Origin: Pneumocystis sp. 'macacae'
Taxonomy: Eukaryota; Ascomycota; Pneumocystomycetes; Pneumocystales; Pneumocystaceae
NCBI GenBank assembly: GCA_018127085.1
Contig: CM030735.1
Coordinates: 248,001 to 312,000 of the forward strand
DNA: 64,000 nucleotides
Reading direction: 5' to 3'
In this document: positions 45,156 to 57,237 of the stretch, piece after piece
How the letters are laid out: each line of letters opens with the position of its first letter
How positions within the stretch are numbered: position 1 is the first letter of the stretch
The notes under the pieces: generated by a model
Seen by the model: the letters and a program-made list of their open reading frames with translations, nothing else
The model's database searches: none
Told to the model about the DNA's origin: nothing
Program-made: the position numbers and the translations under genes

Positions 45156-46897
45156 ATGCTTGGTAAGATAAGTTGTCCTACTTAGGTGTACTTAAAACAT
45201 TTAACTTTTTATAGTTTTAACTGAAACAAGTGCTGGATATGCGATTTTTAAGTTTTCTGCTAAAGAAAAGGTTTTGAAGAAACCAGAAACTTTGTATAAA
45301 AGTCTCGATACTGTAGATAAGGCGTCAAGCTTGTATGTTCCGAAAACCTATACAAAGATTTTCAAACATTTTGCTGAAATGGCCTTTTGGCTTAATTTAA
45401 TAGACTTAAATTGAAAATATTTTCGAAATTTGAAGATACAATAGACGCTCTTAATAATGTATCTGCTGTTATTGAAGGAAAAGTTACTGGGAAGCTTGCT
45501 TCCCTACTTTCAGGATTTTCTGGAAAGAAGGATTCTCTTATTGTTTCGGATCCAAAGTAACTTTTATAATAATATTTAGGTATTTTGTTCAATTTTCATC
45601 TCTAGGCTTGCAAATTCAATCAAAAAGATCCCTGGACTTGATCTTTCTATTATTTCAGATCCTACTGTACAAGAACTTTATCGTGTTATTAGAGAGCATA
45701 TAACAACTCTTATTTCTGGATTAACTCCAACAGATATGTCTAGTATGGTGCTAGGATTAAGTCATAGTCTTTCACGACATAAACTCAAATTTTCTCCAGA
45801 CAAAGTCGATACGATGATTATTCAGGCTATTGTATTACTAGATGATTTAGATAAAGAACTTAATATATATGTGATGCGTATAAAAGAATGGTATGGATGG
45901 CATTTTCCAGAGATGTCACGAGTAGTTTCTGATAATATGGCTTATGTAAGAGTAATAAAGGCTATGGGATTCAGGACTATGGCTGATAAAACGGATTTTT
46001 CTGAAATTCTTCCTGAAGATATTGAAATGTCTTTGAAAGCTATTGCTAAAGTATCTATGGGAACAGAAATAACAAATGATGATTTAGAAAATATTAATTT
46101 ATTAGCAGATCAAATTTTGTCTCTCTCAGATTATCGTATCCAGCTTTCAGAGTACTTACGTAATCGTATGCAAGCTATTGCACCCAATCTTACTGCATTG
46201 GTTGGAGAACTTGTAGGAGCACGTCTTATAGCTCATGCTGGCTCTTTGTTAAATCTTGCAAAGCAACCTGCTTCAACTATTCAAATTTTAGGAGCGGAAA
46301 AGGCTCTTTTTCGAGCTCTTAAAACAAAGCATGACACACCAAAATATGGTTTAATATATCATGCTAGTTTAATAGGTCAAGCTAGTGCAAAAAATAAAGG
46401 TAAAATAGCAAGAATCTTAGCAACGAAAGCGGCAATCAGTTTAAGAGTTGATGCAATGGGAGAAAAGGATATAGGGACAATTGGAATAGAAAATAAATCA
46501 AAAGTAGAGGCAAGATTGCGGATGTTAGAGGGTGGAAAAGTAGAAAAGTCATCTATACCAAGTGAGAAAATATGGAAAAAATATCAAATTCAAGCGTAAA
46601 TGATTTGATGTTTGATTAAATAGAATGTTAAATTGTAATAGGGCACCAAAATACAATATAGATACCGATATTATAATAGATATGGGTTCGCAAAAGGAAT
46701 TTGGAAAAAATGAAAAAGAATTAATTTCGGAAACTGAAATATCTAAAAATTTTGAGATAGAAACGCATAAAATAGAAAAAAAAGATCAGAACAAAAAAAA
46801 GAAAAGGAAGATAAATGAAACTGAACAAAATGATAATCTCTCTAAATCACATGACAAATCTAAACGTAAGAAAATCAAAGATAAATCTCTTGTATGA
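45156..46897 (+). CDS. NOP58: C/D box snoRNP core protein Nop58
   Basis: A core scaffold of box C/D snoRNPs, which 2'-O-methylate rRNA in the nucleolus. Exon 1 holds only ATGCTTG. The intron then joins it to TTTTAACTG to give [21 protein letters not shown] later 71-nt intron precedes [20 protein letters not shown]. The NOP domain is intact: [40 protein letters not shown] and [20 protein letters not shown], then [20 protein letters not shown] and [21 protein letters not shown] final intron links KKYQIQA to APKYNIDTD and a Lys-rich tail ([16 protein letters not shown]). The window also holds a C/D snoRNA in eIF3k, the kind of RNA this protein binds. Confidence 0.95.
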
Positions 46898-47063
46898 TAT
46901 TTATTTATATTATTCATATTTATAAATTTGTATTTAACTTAATAAAAAAAGTTTTTTAAAGCTTTATAATTCGATTTTTTATTTGAACTATTCTATTTTT
47001 TGTATTTACTTTACCTATTATTAAATTATTTATATATGGAGTATAACTCGAGGAAACTCATTA

Positions 47064-47164
47064 GGTACTATGGCCGAGTTGGTCTAAGGCGTGGGACTCA
47101 AGTTCTAGCTTATAGAGTTTATCTCATCTCGAAAGAGGCCTGGGTTCGAATCCCAGTGGTACCA
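47064..47164 (+). tRNA. tRNA-Leu (anticodon CAA), with intron
   Basis: A class II tRNA. The acceptor GGTACTA pairs with TGGTACC (one G-T) and leaves discriminator A 47164. The D arm is GGCCGAGTTGGTCTAAGGC. The anticodon stem TGGGA pairs with TCTCA, the anticodon CAA is at 47099-47101, and a short intron of about 18-19 nt starts after the following G. A long variable arm follows (CTCGAAAGAG). The T arm is CTGGGTTCGAATCCCAG. CCA is not encoded. The anticodon-proximal ACTC can pair with GAGT in the intron, the usual tRNA-Leu(CAA) precursor fold. It lies about 170 bp downstream of NOP58. Confidence 0.95.
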
Positions 47165-48159
47165 GTATTTTGAATTTTACATTTAAATGTTAAATCTTTT
47201 GATTTTTAGAAATATTTTGGTTTCGTTTTTCAAAATAAAAAAATATATTTATTCAGGTTTTCGTGAAAAAATAATGTGATATTTTATAATATTGCTGACC
47301 TTTAAATTTGAATATTTTTTGATATTTTTAATAAAAATATTTAAATATCTAATTTTGTTCATAATTAATATATGAATTATAAAATGTTGCTTTATCTATA
47401 TAATAGAGTTTGTATTAATTTCAAAAGTTTGTTATTACTATAAATATTTTTTTGGATATTTTTAATTTTTATTTTAATTTAAATTTTTATAAAATTGAAA
47501 AAGTTATTCAAATTTTAATTTTTAAATAGTAAAAAATTGAATAAATAAATAAAAATCATAATATAAATAAAATATTTTTAGATCGATTTATGAATAAATA
47601 TAACTCAAATGTAAATATTTTATTATAAAAATAAATGGTACTCTATGAAATCTTAGAATATAATTTATATTATTTTAAATATCTAAATTATTGAATTTTG
47701 TGATTCCTTTTATGATTTTTGTATTTATAATTTTTTAATTAAATTTTTATATAAATAATTTTATTTAATAAAACATAAACCTTAAAAACTTATAAAGCAA
47801 ATTTTAAGTATATTTTTAACTACAAACTCTTATAATATTATGATATCCATAAATAACTATTTTTATTAATAAATTATAAATTTTAAAAAATAATTTATAA
47901 TCTATTAATTCATTAAAAATTATATTACTCTTTAGTTATTGTATTTTTTATTTTTCTTCGTAATTGTACTTATTCTTTTATATTTCATTAATATATTTTT
48001 ATATTATTACTTTATAAATTTTGAAAGTTATATTTAATTATATTTAAATTTAAATTACTAAAGTTTTAGAGATTGCTATACTGTCTCAAACTGTTGTTTT
48101 TTTCAAAAAGTTATATTTTAATATAAAATTTTAGAATTGATTTATTAAATTTAAAAGTT
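47165..48159. other. AT-rich intergenic region
   Basis: About 1 kb of very AT-rich sequence after the tRNA gene. The first bases are T-rich, as needed for RNA polymerase III termination. No other feature was recognised. Confidence 0.55.
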
Positions 48160-49149
48160 TCATGTTATACGTTTTCGATCCAGCTTGTTAGAATTTACTT
48201 GTCGTTTTATAGCAGTTAAATCTTCCATGATTTCTGATTCTTTTGGACTGAATATATCATTTAAAGAAATTTTATCACGTTCTTTTTCTTGTTTTTCTCG
48301 ATTACGTTCCTTAGTAATTTGTTCTTCTATGGATTTAAGAAAAAAATTAGTATTATCAGAACTCTTTTTATAATTAATACTAGAAGAAAGAGATACTGAG
48401 TCATCAATTGAAGCATTTTTACTATTTCCAAGTCCTTTTCTATGTCGAAGTTTCCTTTTATCTATATTAGATATTGAAGAAACCGGAGATAACAAAGGAT
48501 TTGTTGTAGAATAAGAATGTGGTCCAAGGGACGAATCATTTACAATATCCAACAATTCTTTGTCTTCACAAAGTTTTCGTTTCCTTGAAAATAAATGTGA
48601 AAGGAGCGTAGATTTTAGTGTTGCTTTACTCATCTATATAATATAAATTTTCAGTAGCAAAAAACCAGTAATTTTTTCTTACCAAAAATTCTTCTTCTAA
48701 TTCTTCCACATTGTGCTCAAATTCATTTTCTGCTCTTTTTAACAAAAATTCTTTCATAAGTTGAACACTTTTAAGTTCTTTTTCTCGAATCTCTTCCAAA
48801 TCTCGAAGACCATCTAAGTATTCGCTATGTGTTCCATCATGTAGCTGTTGTATTTCATTCTGAAGAGATAATAATTGATTATGAAAATAGCTTTCTCTAT
48901 TTATTAAAAAATCTCGAGAAATATGATCCAATTTTTCAATTAGTAAACGTCTACGTTTATTTTTTTTAGATTCTATTATTGGAATATTCAATGAATAAGG
49001 ACAAAATCGCTCAACTGATTCTATTGATATTAATTTTTCTTGATTAAATTCTATAATCTATTTCTTTTACCATCTGACCATTCATCATTCTCACGTAACG
49101 CAGCTGTTAATAAATCCATTTTTTGCGTTAGTGATGCATTTAAAGACAT
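48160..49149 (-). CDS. Sds3-like subunit of an RPD3/Sin3-type histone deacetylase complex
   Basis: About 300 residues. Exon 1 (ATG 49147-49149) gives MSLNASLTQKMDLLTAALRE and NDEWSD. A short intron is followed by ESVERFCPYSLNIPIIESKK and NKRRRLLIEKLDHISRDFLI. The coiled-coil Sds3 core follows: NRESYFHNQLLSLQNEIQQL, then HDGTHSEYLDGLRDLEEIRE. The C-terminal exon is basic and Ser-rich, with KERNREKQEKERDKISLNDI and a final helix. The coiled-coil core with LHDGTxxEYLxxLRDLEExR resembles Sds3/Dep1, which link Sin3 to the deacetylase. Which of the two paralogues it represents was not decided. Confidence 0.7.
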
Positions 49150-49347
49150 TTCTCTAGTTCTAAAATCTCAAAGTTACAAGAATAAGATCTAATTATCAAA
49201 GCATTAAATTTTTCCAATCTAGTGCAAATCTTTTTAATTTCATTAGTTTGGTGCTATAAATGTAGATTGCCTTTATACGTTTCCAGGGAAACGTATCTTC
49301 AAAACAATTAACGATAAGCAAGTCTAAGACTTTTTAAAAAGTATAAT

Positions 49348-50808
49348 ATGTCTTTTAGGGATGTAAACAAACAAGAAAATAAAGAACTGTCTACTTCTCC
49401 GGATCCTTTGGATGTTCTTTCATCTCCTAAAGTGTCTTATTTAACACCTCTTCGCTTACAAGGTTCTAGTCAAATTCGTCAAGAATTTGGGCTAAGTAAT
49501 GAAATTCGGCGTATAGGACTCTTTGTAGATATAGGAAATGATAAAGAAGAGGTTTTTTTTGTAGGTTTTTTTTGTAAATTGTGTTTTATTAATTAATTAA
49601 ATAGGTTTCACCTAAAAAAGTAAACGAACAAGTAACAAAAACACCTATATTAGAACATGCAAAGGAAGTAACTAAAGATATCTCGAATGTTCTGAAAAAG
49701 TCTCTCTCATATAAAAATGACAAAAGGGATCTAGATGTGTCTAATGAAAAGCTAAAAAAAACAATACTAAAGCGAAAAAAAAGAACAGTTAAACAATGTT
49801 TAAATATTACTAATATAGATACTATACAAAACGAGAAAAATAGTTTGAGTTCAAGATTAGAGAAGAAAGCGAAAATAATAGCTTCAAATGCAAAAAAGGA
49901 ATGTAATGCAGTTGCATCCAAAAAAAGAAAAATAGAATCTGAAAATTATTTTGATCAAAATTCGATGTATGTTTAAAAAGTTTGGAAAAGCTCTACTCAT
50001 GAGTATTAGAGACTTAGATAATAGAAGTATTACTTCTTTGGCTTCGATAGACAAATTAAGTGAAAAATCTACACATTCTGATATTTCTAAAGAATCAGAT
50101 TTTGAAAAAAAAAATTCTATCCCTACTCAAGATGCATCTTTCTTAGAAAATAATATTTTCCCTTGTCATGAAGAAACTGTTATTTCAAATTCACAGCAAA
50201 AAAATATTGAACTATCTTTAGATACAATTAATATTTTAAAAAATGACTTTGATTTTTCGAATAATCAAGAAGAAAATAGTATTGAAAAAGGTATAAAAGA
50301 AACTAATACCAAAAAAAAATCATTAGAATCGGAAATTTTAGTTCCTTTAGATAACATGTCAAATTCATTATCTAATTTTATCTCTCCTAAAAGAAACAAG
50401 TTAATAGAAGTATCTAGTTCATCAAATATTTCCGCAAAAAGAGTTGTCGATGTTTTAAGACGTACAGGGCATTTTGAGCTTGAATCAGTTATTTGGGGTC
50501 AAAAAGGTTCAAATGGATTTGAAAAAATCCAAGAACAAAAGAATATTTGGACAAAAAATGAATGGAGACTTTTAGAGCAATTATTAATTAAATATAGAAA
50601 AGCAAAATTGGCCTTGGATGAGTTTTTAAGTTTAAATAATAACTTTTCAAAAGAAGAAGTTAATAAACGATTAAAAGTTCTTTTATTTAAAAAAAAAGAA
50701 AATCGTTATATATATATTAAGGAAGATAAAACTGATAATTCTATGAAAGTACAAGACAATAAAATTTCAAGTTTTATTTTTGGATGGAAAAATTGGTTAA
50801 AATGGTGA
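49348..50808 (+). CDS. unrecognised nuclear-type protein
   Basis: About 450 residues in three exons. Exon 1 encodes MSFRDVNKQENKELSTSPDP, then LSSPKVSYLTPLRLQGSSQI and IRRIGLFVDIGND. An intron that is nearly all T follows. Exon 2 is basic (LKKTILKRKKRTVKQCLN; RLEKKAKIIASNAKKECNAV). A 37-nt intron splices NSI to IRDLDNRSITSLASIDKLSE. The large third exon is Ser/Asn/Lys-rich, then becomes ordered near its end: SAKRVVDVLRRTGHFELESV, WTKNEWRLLEQLLIKYRKA, then NFSKEEVNKRLKVLLF. The tryptophan-containing C-terminal block looks like a folded helical module, perhaps SANT-like. I do not recognise the family. Composition suggests a chromatin or kinetochore-type protein, but this is speculation. Confidence 0.7.
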
Positions 50809-51404
50809 ACATCATTTAAGAGGTTTTAAAAATTTAAGATTTTATATGTTTTTGATAAAATTAAATTTATAAAAATTAAATAAAATATTTTTTATTTATA
50901 TTTTTCAAATACCATATATTTTATATTAATTTATATATTTTTTTTGTTTTTTTTTGCAATATATTTTAAATTATTTCTATATCAAAATTATTTATTTTTT
51001 ATAATTTGAATTACAGTATTTAAATATTAAAATATATAATAATACACAGATAAACTTGGTTTTTAAATAATTTTAATAAAAAATAAATATAATTCAAAAA
51101 TAATACAACTTTTAATATGGAAATTTAGTCATATATACATGATAAAGTAATTATATTTATAAAAATTGGATTTAATGTTTTTCTAGGTCATGTTATTTAT
51201 AATGAAGTTAGAATAAAATCGAAATTTTCTAAACTATATTTTATAAATTTTATACATATTTAAATATATACACATAAAATATTTATAGAAACAATTTTAT
51301 ATAAATAAGTCATAAAATGATTTTTCTACGTTAATTTTTATTATAACATTTACGATGATTTTAAAAGAATATTTATCTCTTTTATGAAATAAATTTAAAG
51401 ATAA
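50809..51404. other. AT-rich intergenic region upstream of SOF1
   Basis: About 600 bp of A/T-rich sequence with no supported exon or RNA gene. Confidence 0.5.
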
Positions 51405-52909
51405 ATGGTGATTCATTCATTCTTTATTATTTATACTTAATCTTTTTATATAGAAAGTAAAGACGCTTTCTCGGCCTCTATCATTAGTGATAGCTTCAAG
51501 AGTAGGCGATCAAAATCCAATGCCTAGAAATCTTGATCCTGCTGTTCATCCCTTCGAAAGAGCTAGAGAATATGTAAGAGCTCTTAACTCAGTGAAATTG
51601 GATCGTATGTTTGCAAAACCATTTATTGGACAGTTGGGAAATGGTCATGTTGATGGTGTATATTGTATAGTTAGAGATCCTCGAAAAATTGAGATTATAG
51701 CTAGTGGTAGTGGCGATGGAGGTAGAAGAATTATTTAGATGGACTTTTTCTCATTACTCAGTTCTTAAAATATGGGATCTTATTGAACGAAATGAGGTTA
51801 TATCTATAAATGCACATAATAGTACAGTGAAAGGTTTAGCATATACCGCTTTAGGACATTTGTTGTCTTGTTCTGTAGATAAGATGGTGAAAATGTGGTC
51901 ATTAAGTTCAACGGATGTATATTTTTTTTTGTTTTTTTTTTTTTTTTTCATTTAATTGATATATTTAGCCTATTAATATATATATGGGTACAAATGCTTT
52001 TTCCTCTATTGATCATCATTACTTTGACCCTATTTTTGCAACAGCATCTACAAAAATTGATATATGGGATGAAAATAGAAGCAAACCTATTTTTAGTATG
52101 GAATGGGAAGCAGAGACTATTCAGGCAGTGAAATTTAATCAAACAGAAACCAATATTCTCGCTAGCGCTGGCTCAGATCGATCACTTATATTATATGATA
52201 TAAGAACAAGTAAACCTTTATCAAAATTAATTACACAGGTAAATTTAAACATAATATAAAAAAATATGTTTTTATATATTATTAGCTTCGGACCAATTCT
52301 ATTTCTTTTAATCCAATGGAAGCATTTAACTTCGCTACTGCTTCTGATGATCATAATTGTTATATATATGATATGAGAAATCTTAGTTCTGCAAAAAATG
52401 TTTTAAAGGACCATGTATCTGCTGTAATGGATGTTGATTTTTCTCCAACTGGTCAAGAGTTAGTAACTGCTGGTTATGATAGAACAGTAAGAATCTTTAA
52501 TGCAAGAGAAGGACATTCACGAGATATATATCATACTAAAAGGATGCAAAGAGTATTTTCTGCAAAATTTACATCTGATTCTAATTATATTCTTTCTGGC
52601 TCAGATGATGGAAATATCCGTCTTTGGAGAGCCAATGCATCATCAAGAATGCATATATTTAGTACTAGAGAAAAGACAAAGATAGAATATACAAATGCTC
52701 TTAAACAACGCTATAAACATATGTCTGATATTAAAAAAATTAGTAATAGTAGAAATATCCCAAAAATAATAGTAAAGATGCGAAATACTAAAAAGGAAGA
52801 ATTAACTGCATTAAAACGAAAAGAAGAAAATAGAAGACGTCATAGTAAACCTGAAAATGTAACATATACTCAAGAGCGTAAAAAACATATAGTTGCACTA
52901 AAAAAATGA
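51405..52909 (+). CDS. SOF1: U3 snoRNP/SSU processome WD-repeat protein Sof1 (DCAF13)
   Basis: A seven-bladed WD protein needed for 18S rRNA processing in the nucleolus. Exon 1 is just the ATG (51405-51407). A 46-nt intron (51408-51453) is followed by KVKTLSRPLSLVIASRVGDQ and NPMPRNLDPAVHPFERAREY, which align with the known Sof1 N-terminus. The WD blades include GHVDGVYCIVRDPRKIEIIA, VLKIWDLIERNEVISINAHN, NILASAGSDRSLILYDIR and DVDFSPTGQELVTAGYDRTV, then NYILSGSDDGNIRLWRANAS. The Sof1-specific tail carries REKTKIEYTNALKQRYKHM and the basic RRRHSKPENVTYTQERKKHI. There are three to four short introns. One has a long T run (about 51920-51950). Confidence 0.93.
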
Positions 52910-53032
52910 AAAATAAATCAAATATAAATATATTTGAAACATAGTAATATAATATTAGCAATATCTTCATACTATGAAATAATGTGATATCCTCTTAATT
53001 ATTTCTAAAACAAAAATACTTTAATAACGTAA

Positions 53033-54468
53033 TTATAAACTGGTTTTTAAATGTTTTGATATATATAATTCATTTTTAAAAGTACTCCAGTCTGGAATTT
53101 GTTTTCCTTTCATAAAATCTTCTCTAGTAATTTCGTATACTCCTTCAATTTTAAGATTGCCTAATAAACTTGCTCCTACCCATGCGGCATTTACTCCAAA
53201 TTCATTTCGAATAACTCTTCCTGATGTCTTTATTTCATTATTTATTCGATTTTGGAGACCAGGTATCATAGATAAACCTCCAGAAATAACTAAAGACAAA
53301 GAAACTACTGATCGTATATCTATTGGAAGACGTGATAAACACTGTTTTATGATCTGTGGTATTGAAATTTCATCGTTATCAGCGTACTTGTCAGATGCCT
53401 CGAATAAAGCTTCAGTTATGCAAACGCGAATCCATCCTGGTACATTCAGTTTCAATCCTTTTTGAGAAGGAGGTTCCCAAATAATATCTGAACATTTTAT
53501 ATTTGGTTTATAAATATTTTCTAGTTCATCTAATGGAATAATATTAGATTTTGGTAAGGAAAGTGGTGATGATGGTAGACAAAAAACTGCTCTTTGTAAA
53601 AAATCTTGGACATCATAAAATGTTAAAGAAGTAGGTAGTGGATTAGAATATTGCATTAACAAATATTTCAATCTCAAAAAACAAAAGTCAGATGCTAATG
53701 ATGATGTAGCAACAAATGACGTCATAGGACGCAAATCATAAATCTATAAATCATTAAGTAAATAAATAGAAATATATACTATTCCTACATACAGGAAGGA
53801 TACTAGTTTCTTTAGATCCAATGTCAATGACAACTCCATTGCTTAATCCAAGAGAAATAAGTACAAGAACATGAGACAATAAAAATGTTATACTAGGAAC
53901 CTATAAATAAGATCAATATATAAAATTAAAATGTAATACAATACTTGAAAATATGTAAATAATGTTTTTGCTATAATAACTTTGAATTTAATTGGAAGTA
54001 GAATATATTCTACTAAGCTTACTTTTCTTGACTTATTGCTTAAATTGAGCCATCTAATATAATATTATTTAAGATTCCACCATCAAATTAAAAAAACTTG
54101 TTATATGCCTCTCTTAAATATATTTCAAGTTTGTCCCCTACGAGCTCTAAATCAGTATCGTCCCACAAAATATATTCAAGCTAAATAAAAATTCAGATTA
54201 ATCTTAGAATTTTTGATAAATTTACATTGATTGGCCATCGTGTAATATTTTCTCCAAAAGTACTACGATATCCAAGAAAACTTCTTTCATCATATTCAAT
54301 AATACCTCTTGGGCTATTTTCTCCGCAAAATCCTACTTTAAGATAACGTGATCCAATATCTAAAACTACATGAGGTTCCAATCCATAAAGGATTTCTAAA
54401 CGATTTGAATATGAATTATTAGACAAAAAATTTTCAACTTGTGATTCAGAAGAATATGAAAATGACAT
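53033..54468 (-). CDS. ARP10: actin-related protein Arp10 (dynactin pointed-end complex)
   Basis: A divergent actin fold that caps the pointed end of the dynactin Arp1 filament. The N-terminal exon ends with LYGLEPHVVLDIGSRYLKVG and FCGENSPRGIIEY, the phosphate-1 region of the actin fold. The middle exons (about 53750-54180) hold LVLISLGLSNGVVIDIGSKE-like phosphate-2 sequence. The C-terminal exon (53033-53734) carries WEPPSQKGLKLNVPGWIRVC, VSLSLVISGGLSMIPGLQNR and FGVNAAWVGASLLGNLK, then YEITREDFMKG. The SGGLSMIPG and AWVGASLLG motifs and the short terminal region fit fungal Arp10/Ro7. Several short introns are present. Confidence 0.78.
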
Positions 54469-55431
54469 ATTTTGAATTTGGTTTAAATTTTAATATTTAA
54501 TTTTTTTAATATATTTATAATAAATTTATGAACATTTAAAAAATTTAGAATAGAAATAAATTAAAAAATAGAAAATATAAATATAAATATAAAATAGGAA
54601 AAAGATAAAACTTAAAAATTTTATTAGAACTAAATTTTTAAAATGATATAAATGAACTAAATAATTTCAAAAATTTTAATCATAAATATATGCATATATT
54701 TATATCAACCATAGTAAAATTTTAAATAGATTTATAAAACTTTTTTAATAATTATATTTTATATTCTAAGCATGTTTATATTAATTTGATCTACTTATTA
54801 AATAGTATATTTCAAGGTTAAATATTAATACTAGGTATTTGATTAAAAGTAAATTTTAAAATGTTTATATTTATTAATAAAAAATTCTAAAATATTATAA
54901 ATTTAAAACATTGTTATAATTTCATTAAATTTTAATTCTAAATTATCATATTTTAAATTTCACAATATCTATAAAAAGTTTATTATTAGTAAATGATTTA
55001 ATTTAAATGAATATTTAAGTTTCGATCAAATAATTATTAAAATTAAAAAAATCAAAAGAACATGAGATTTCTTGTAAATTTTACATATTTTTATATTAGA
55101 AAAATTTAGAAAAATATTCTAAATTATAAAAAATATTTTTATATGTTTTCTATACTACAAATTTTAAAACTAATTCTTTTTAAACTAAACTATTATATAT
55201 ATTATAATATTCAATGTTAATATTTTTTAAAAAAATATTTCTCAATTTTTATTTTAACTAAAGAAAATATTATTCGAAGTATAATTTTATACTAAATACA
55301 TTTTTATATTTTATTTTCTTTATAATGTAGCTAGGTTAAAGACCTAAATTCTTTTTACATGACTGTCAAAGTTTTACGGAGTATCAAAAAGATTATTTGT
55401 ATTATTTTCGATATTTAAAAGGTTGTAACTC
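54469..55431. other. long divergent intergenic region, ARP10 / RPS0
   Basis: About 960 bp, strongly AT-rich. Close to RPS0 there is a short palindrome TAGGT-TAAAG-ACCTA (about 55331-55347) and a TGACTGTCA word (about 55361-55369) that partly resembles the HomolD box of fission-yeast ribosomal-protein promoters. Nothing else is recognisable. Confidence 0.45.
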
Positions 55432-56326
55432 ATGGGTATATTTGATCCTCAGCCTACAGACATTGAAATGTTGCTCGCAGCAAATTGTCATATAGGCTCT
55501 CGTAATTGCGAGGTAAAGAAATGTATTTTTTAGAAAAAAATCAAATATCCAAGTAGCTACCAATGCAACCATATGTTTTTAAACGGCGAGCGGATGGTGT
55601 CCATATTATTAATCTTGGAAAAACATGGGAAAAGCTTGTTCTTGCTGCACGAATTATTGTTACTATTGACAATCCTTCTGTAAGTAGTTTTTTTTAATTA
55701 TTATAAATATTTTACCTGAATCATGATAGGACATAATTGCTGTTTCTTCGCGGTTTTATGGACAACGTGCTGTTCACAAGTATGCTATGCATACGGGAGC
55801 ACAAGCTATATCATCACGGTTTACACCTGGTTCTTTTACGAATTATATTACTCGTTCTTTTAAAGAACCTCGTCTGATTATTGTAACGGATCCTCGGACA
55901 GATAGTCAAGCTATTAAGGAGTCAAGCTATGTGAATATTCCAGTAATTGCTCTTTGTGACACTGACAGTCCATTACAATATGTGGATGTTGCTATTCCTA
56001 CAAATAACAAAGGACGACATAGTATTGGTCTTATTTGGTGGATGCTTGCTCGTGAAGTTTTGAGATTAAGGGGAACTCTTGCAAATAGGGATGTTGAGTG
56101 GGGTGTTATGGTTGATTTGTATTTCTATCGTGATTCTGAAGAAACAGAAAAAGATGCGGAAACTGAACAGAAAGCTCTTGAAACAACCAATAATACTGTT
56201 GCTCAATTTACATCAGTACAAGTGGCATCTGAATGGGAAGTCAGCGGACAAGCAACTAACACAGGTATTATTACCAATGTTGCAGGCAATGTTCAGTCTG
56301 TAGGGAATTGGGATGAGAGTTTTTGA
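55432..56326 (+). CDS. RPS0: 40S ribosomal protein uS2 (Rps0/RPSA)
   Basis: A structural protein of the small ribosomal subunit head-body junction. Three exons, about 265 residues. Exon 1 gives [21 protein letters not shown] 44-nt intron leads to [20 protein letters not shown] and [19 protein letters not shown] 50-nt intron follows, then [60 protein letters not shown] and the highly conserved [20 protein letters not shown] followed by [19 protein letters not shown]. The acidic C-terminus ([14 protein letters not shown]) ends in a tryptophan-rich tail. Confidence 0.96.
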
Positions 56327-56467
56327 GTTAAGTTAAATATTCCTAATGTTTAAGTTATTAATATAACACTTAAAAAATCGTGAGATACAAAGTTGAGGAT
56401 GGCATTTAATTTAAAGCATTATAAATATTTTTATCAGAATAAGTATACATTTTTATTTAAATTAATA

Positions 56468-57128
56468 TTATTGTTTTTCAATAAAAATACTTTGTATTTC
56501 CTTATAAACAATTTCCAAAAATTTTCTCCGAGGCAATAAATTTTCAAATATAACTTGTAAAGTGTTTTCATTACGTATAATCAATGCTAAGTAATAACGT
56601 ACTTCTAACCCAATGAATCCCTCATGAATCACAACATCTAAAATATCTGATAATGGAATAAAACGTGTACGAGAAGGAAGAAAAAAATAATGTAAAGTAA
56701 TCTGTAATCCAATATTATGTAAAACAAGTAAAGATTCACCTGAGTGATAAATTAATAAAAGTAAAAATAAATAATATATTACTTGATGGCTTTGGATGAA
56801 TAAGTCTACATATAAAATATAGAAATACCACTATTATTGAATAAAAAAAATATGGTTTACGTATATACATTTCTTGAATCCATTGAATAGGCCCAATATA
56901 TTGTAAGATATAAATAATAAAGTTTAATTGTTGATATTGAATAAAAAGAATTATAAAAATTGAAGAAAAAAATACAAAAATTGTACATAATGTCAGAATC
57001 CTTGCTATATAATTTACAGACCATTTGAAATTCTCATAATATGTAAATTCAACAACATCAGGAGATGGCCGTTTTATTAATAACGGCATTATTATCCGTT
57101 TTAATAGATCCCTAAAGAAAGTGCACAT
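56468..57128 (-). CDS. GPI15: GPI-GlcNAc transferase subunit Gpi15 (PIG-H)
   Basis: A subunit of the ER enzyme that starts GPI-anchor synthesis on the cytosolic face. Exon 1 (ATG 57126-57128) encodes a basic N-terminus and two hydrophobic segments (ARILTLCTIFVFFSSIFIIL and YFFYSIIVVFLYFICRLI). A 44-nt intron joins HPKPSS to ESLLVLHNIGLQITLHYFFL and RTRFIPLSDILDVVIHEGFI, then YYLALIIRNENTLQVIFENL and LPRRKFLEIVYKEIQSI. ESLLVLxxxGLQ and FIPLSxIxDVVIxEGF are the PIG-H domain signature. About 205 residues. The start lies 109 bp from the divergent COG7-like gene. Confidence 0.9.
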
Positions 57129-57237
57129 TTAGCAACCTAAATATTTTAAAGTCATAAAACATTATTTTTTTAATATATTATTAAATCTCAATATTTTACT
57201 ATCATTTTTTTTAAATAATCTTATTCTCGGAGATAAA
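57129..57237. promoter_or_regulatory. divergent promoter region, GPI15 / COG7-like
   Basis: 109 bp between divergent starts. Both genes act in the secretory pathway. AT-rich with a T run; no specific element identified. Confidence 0.35.
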
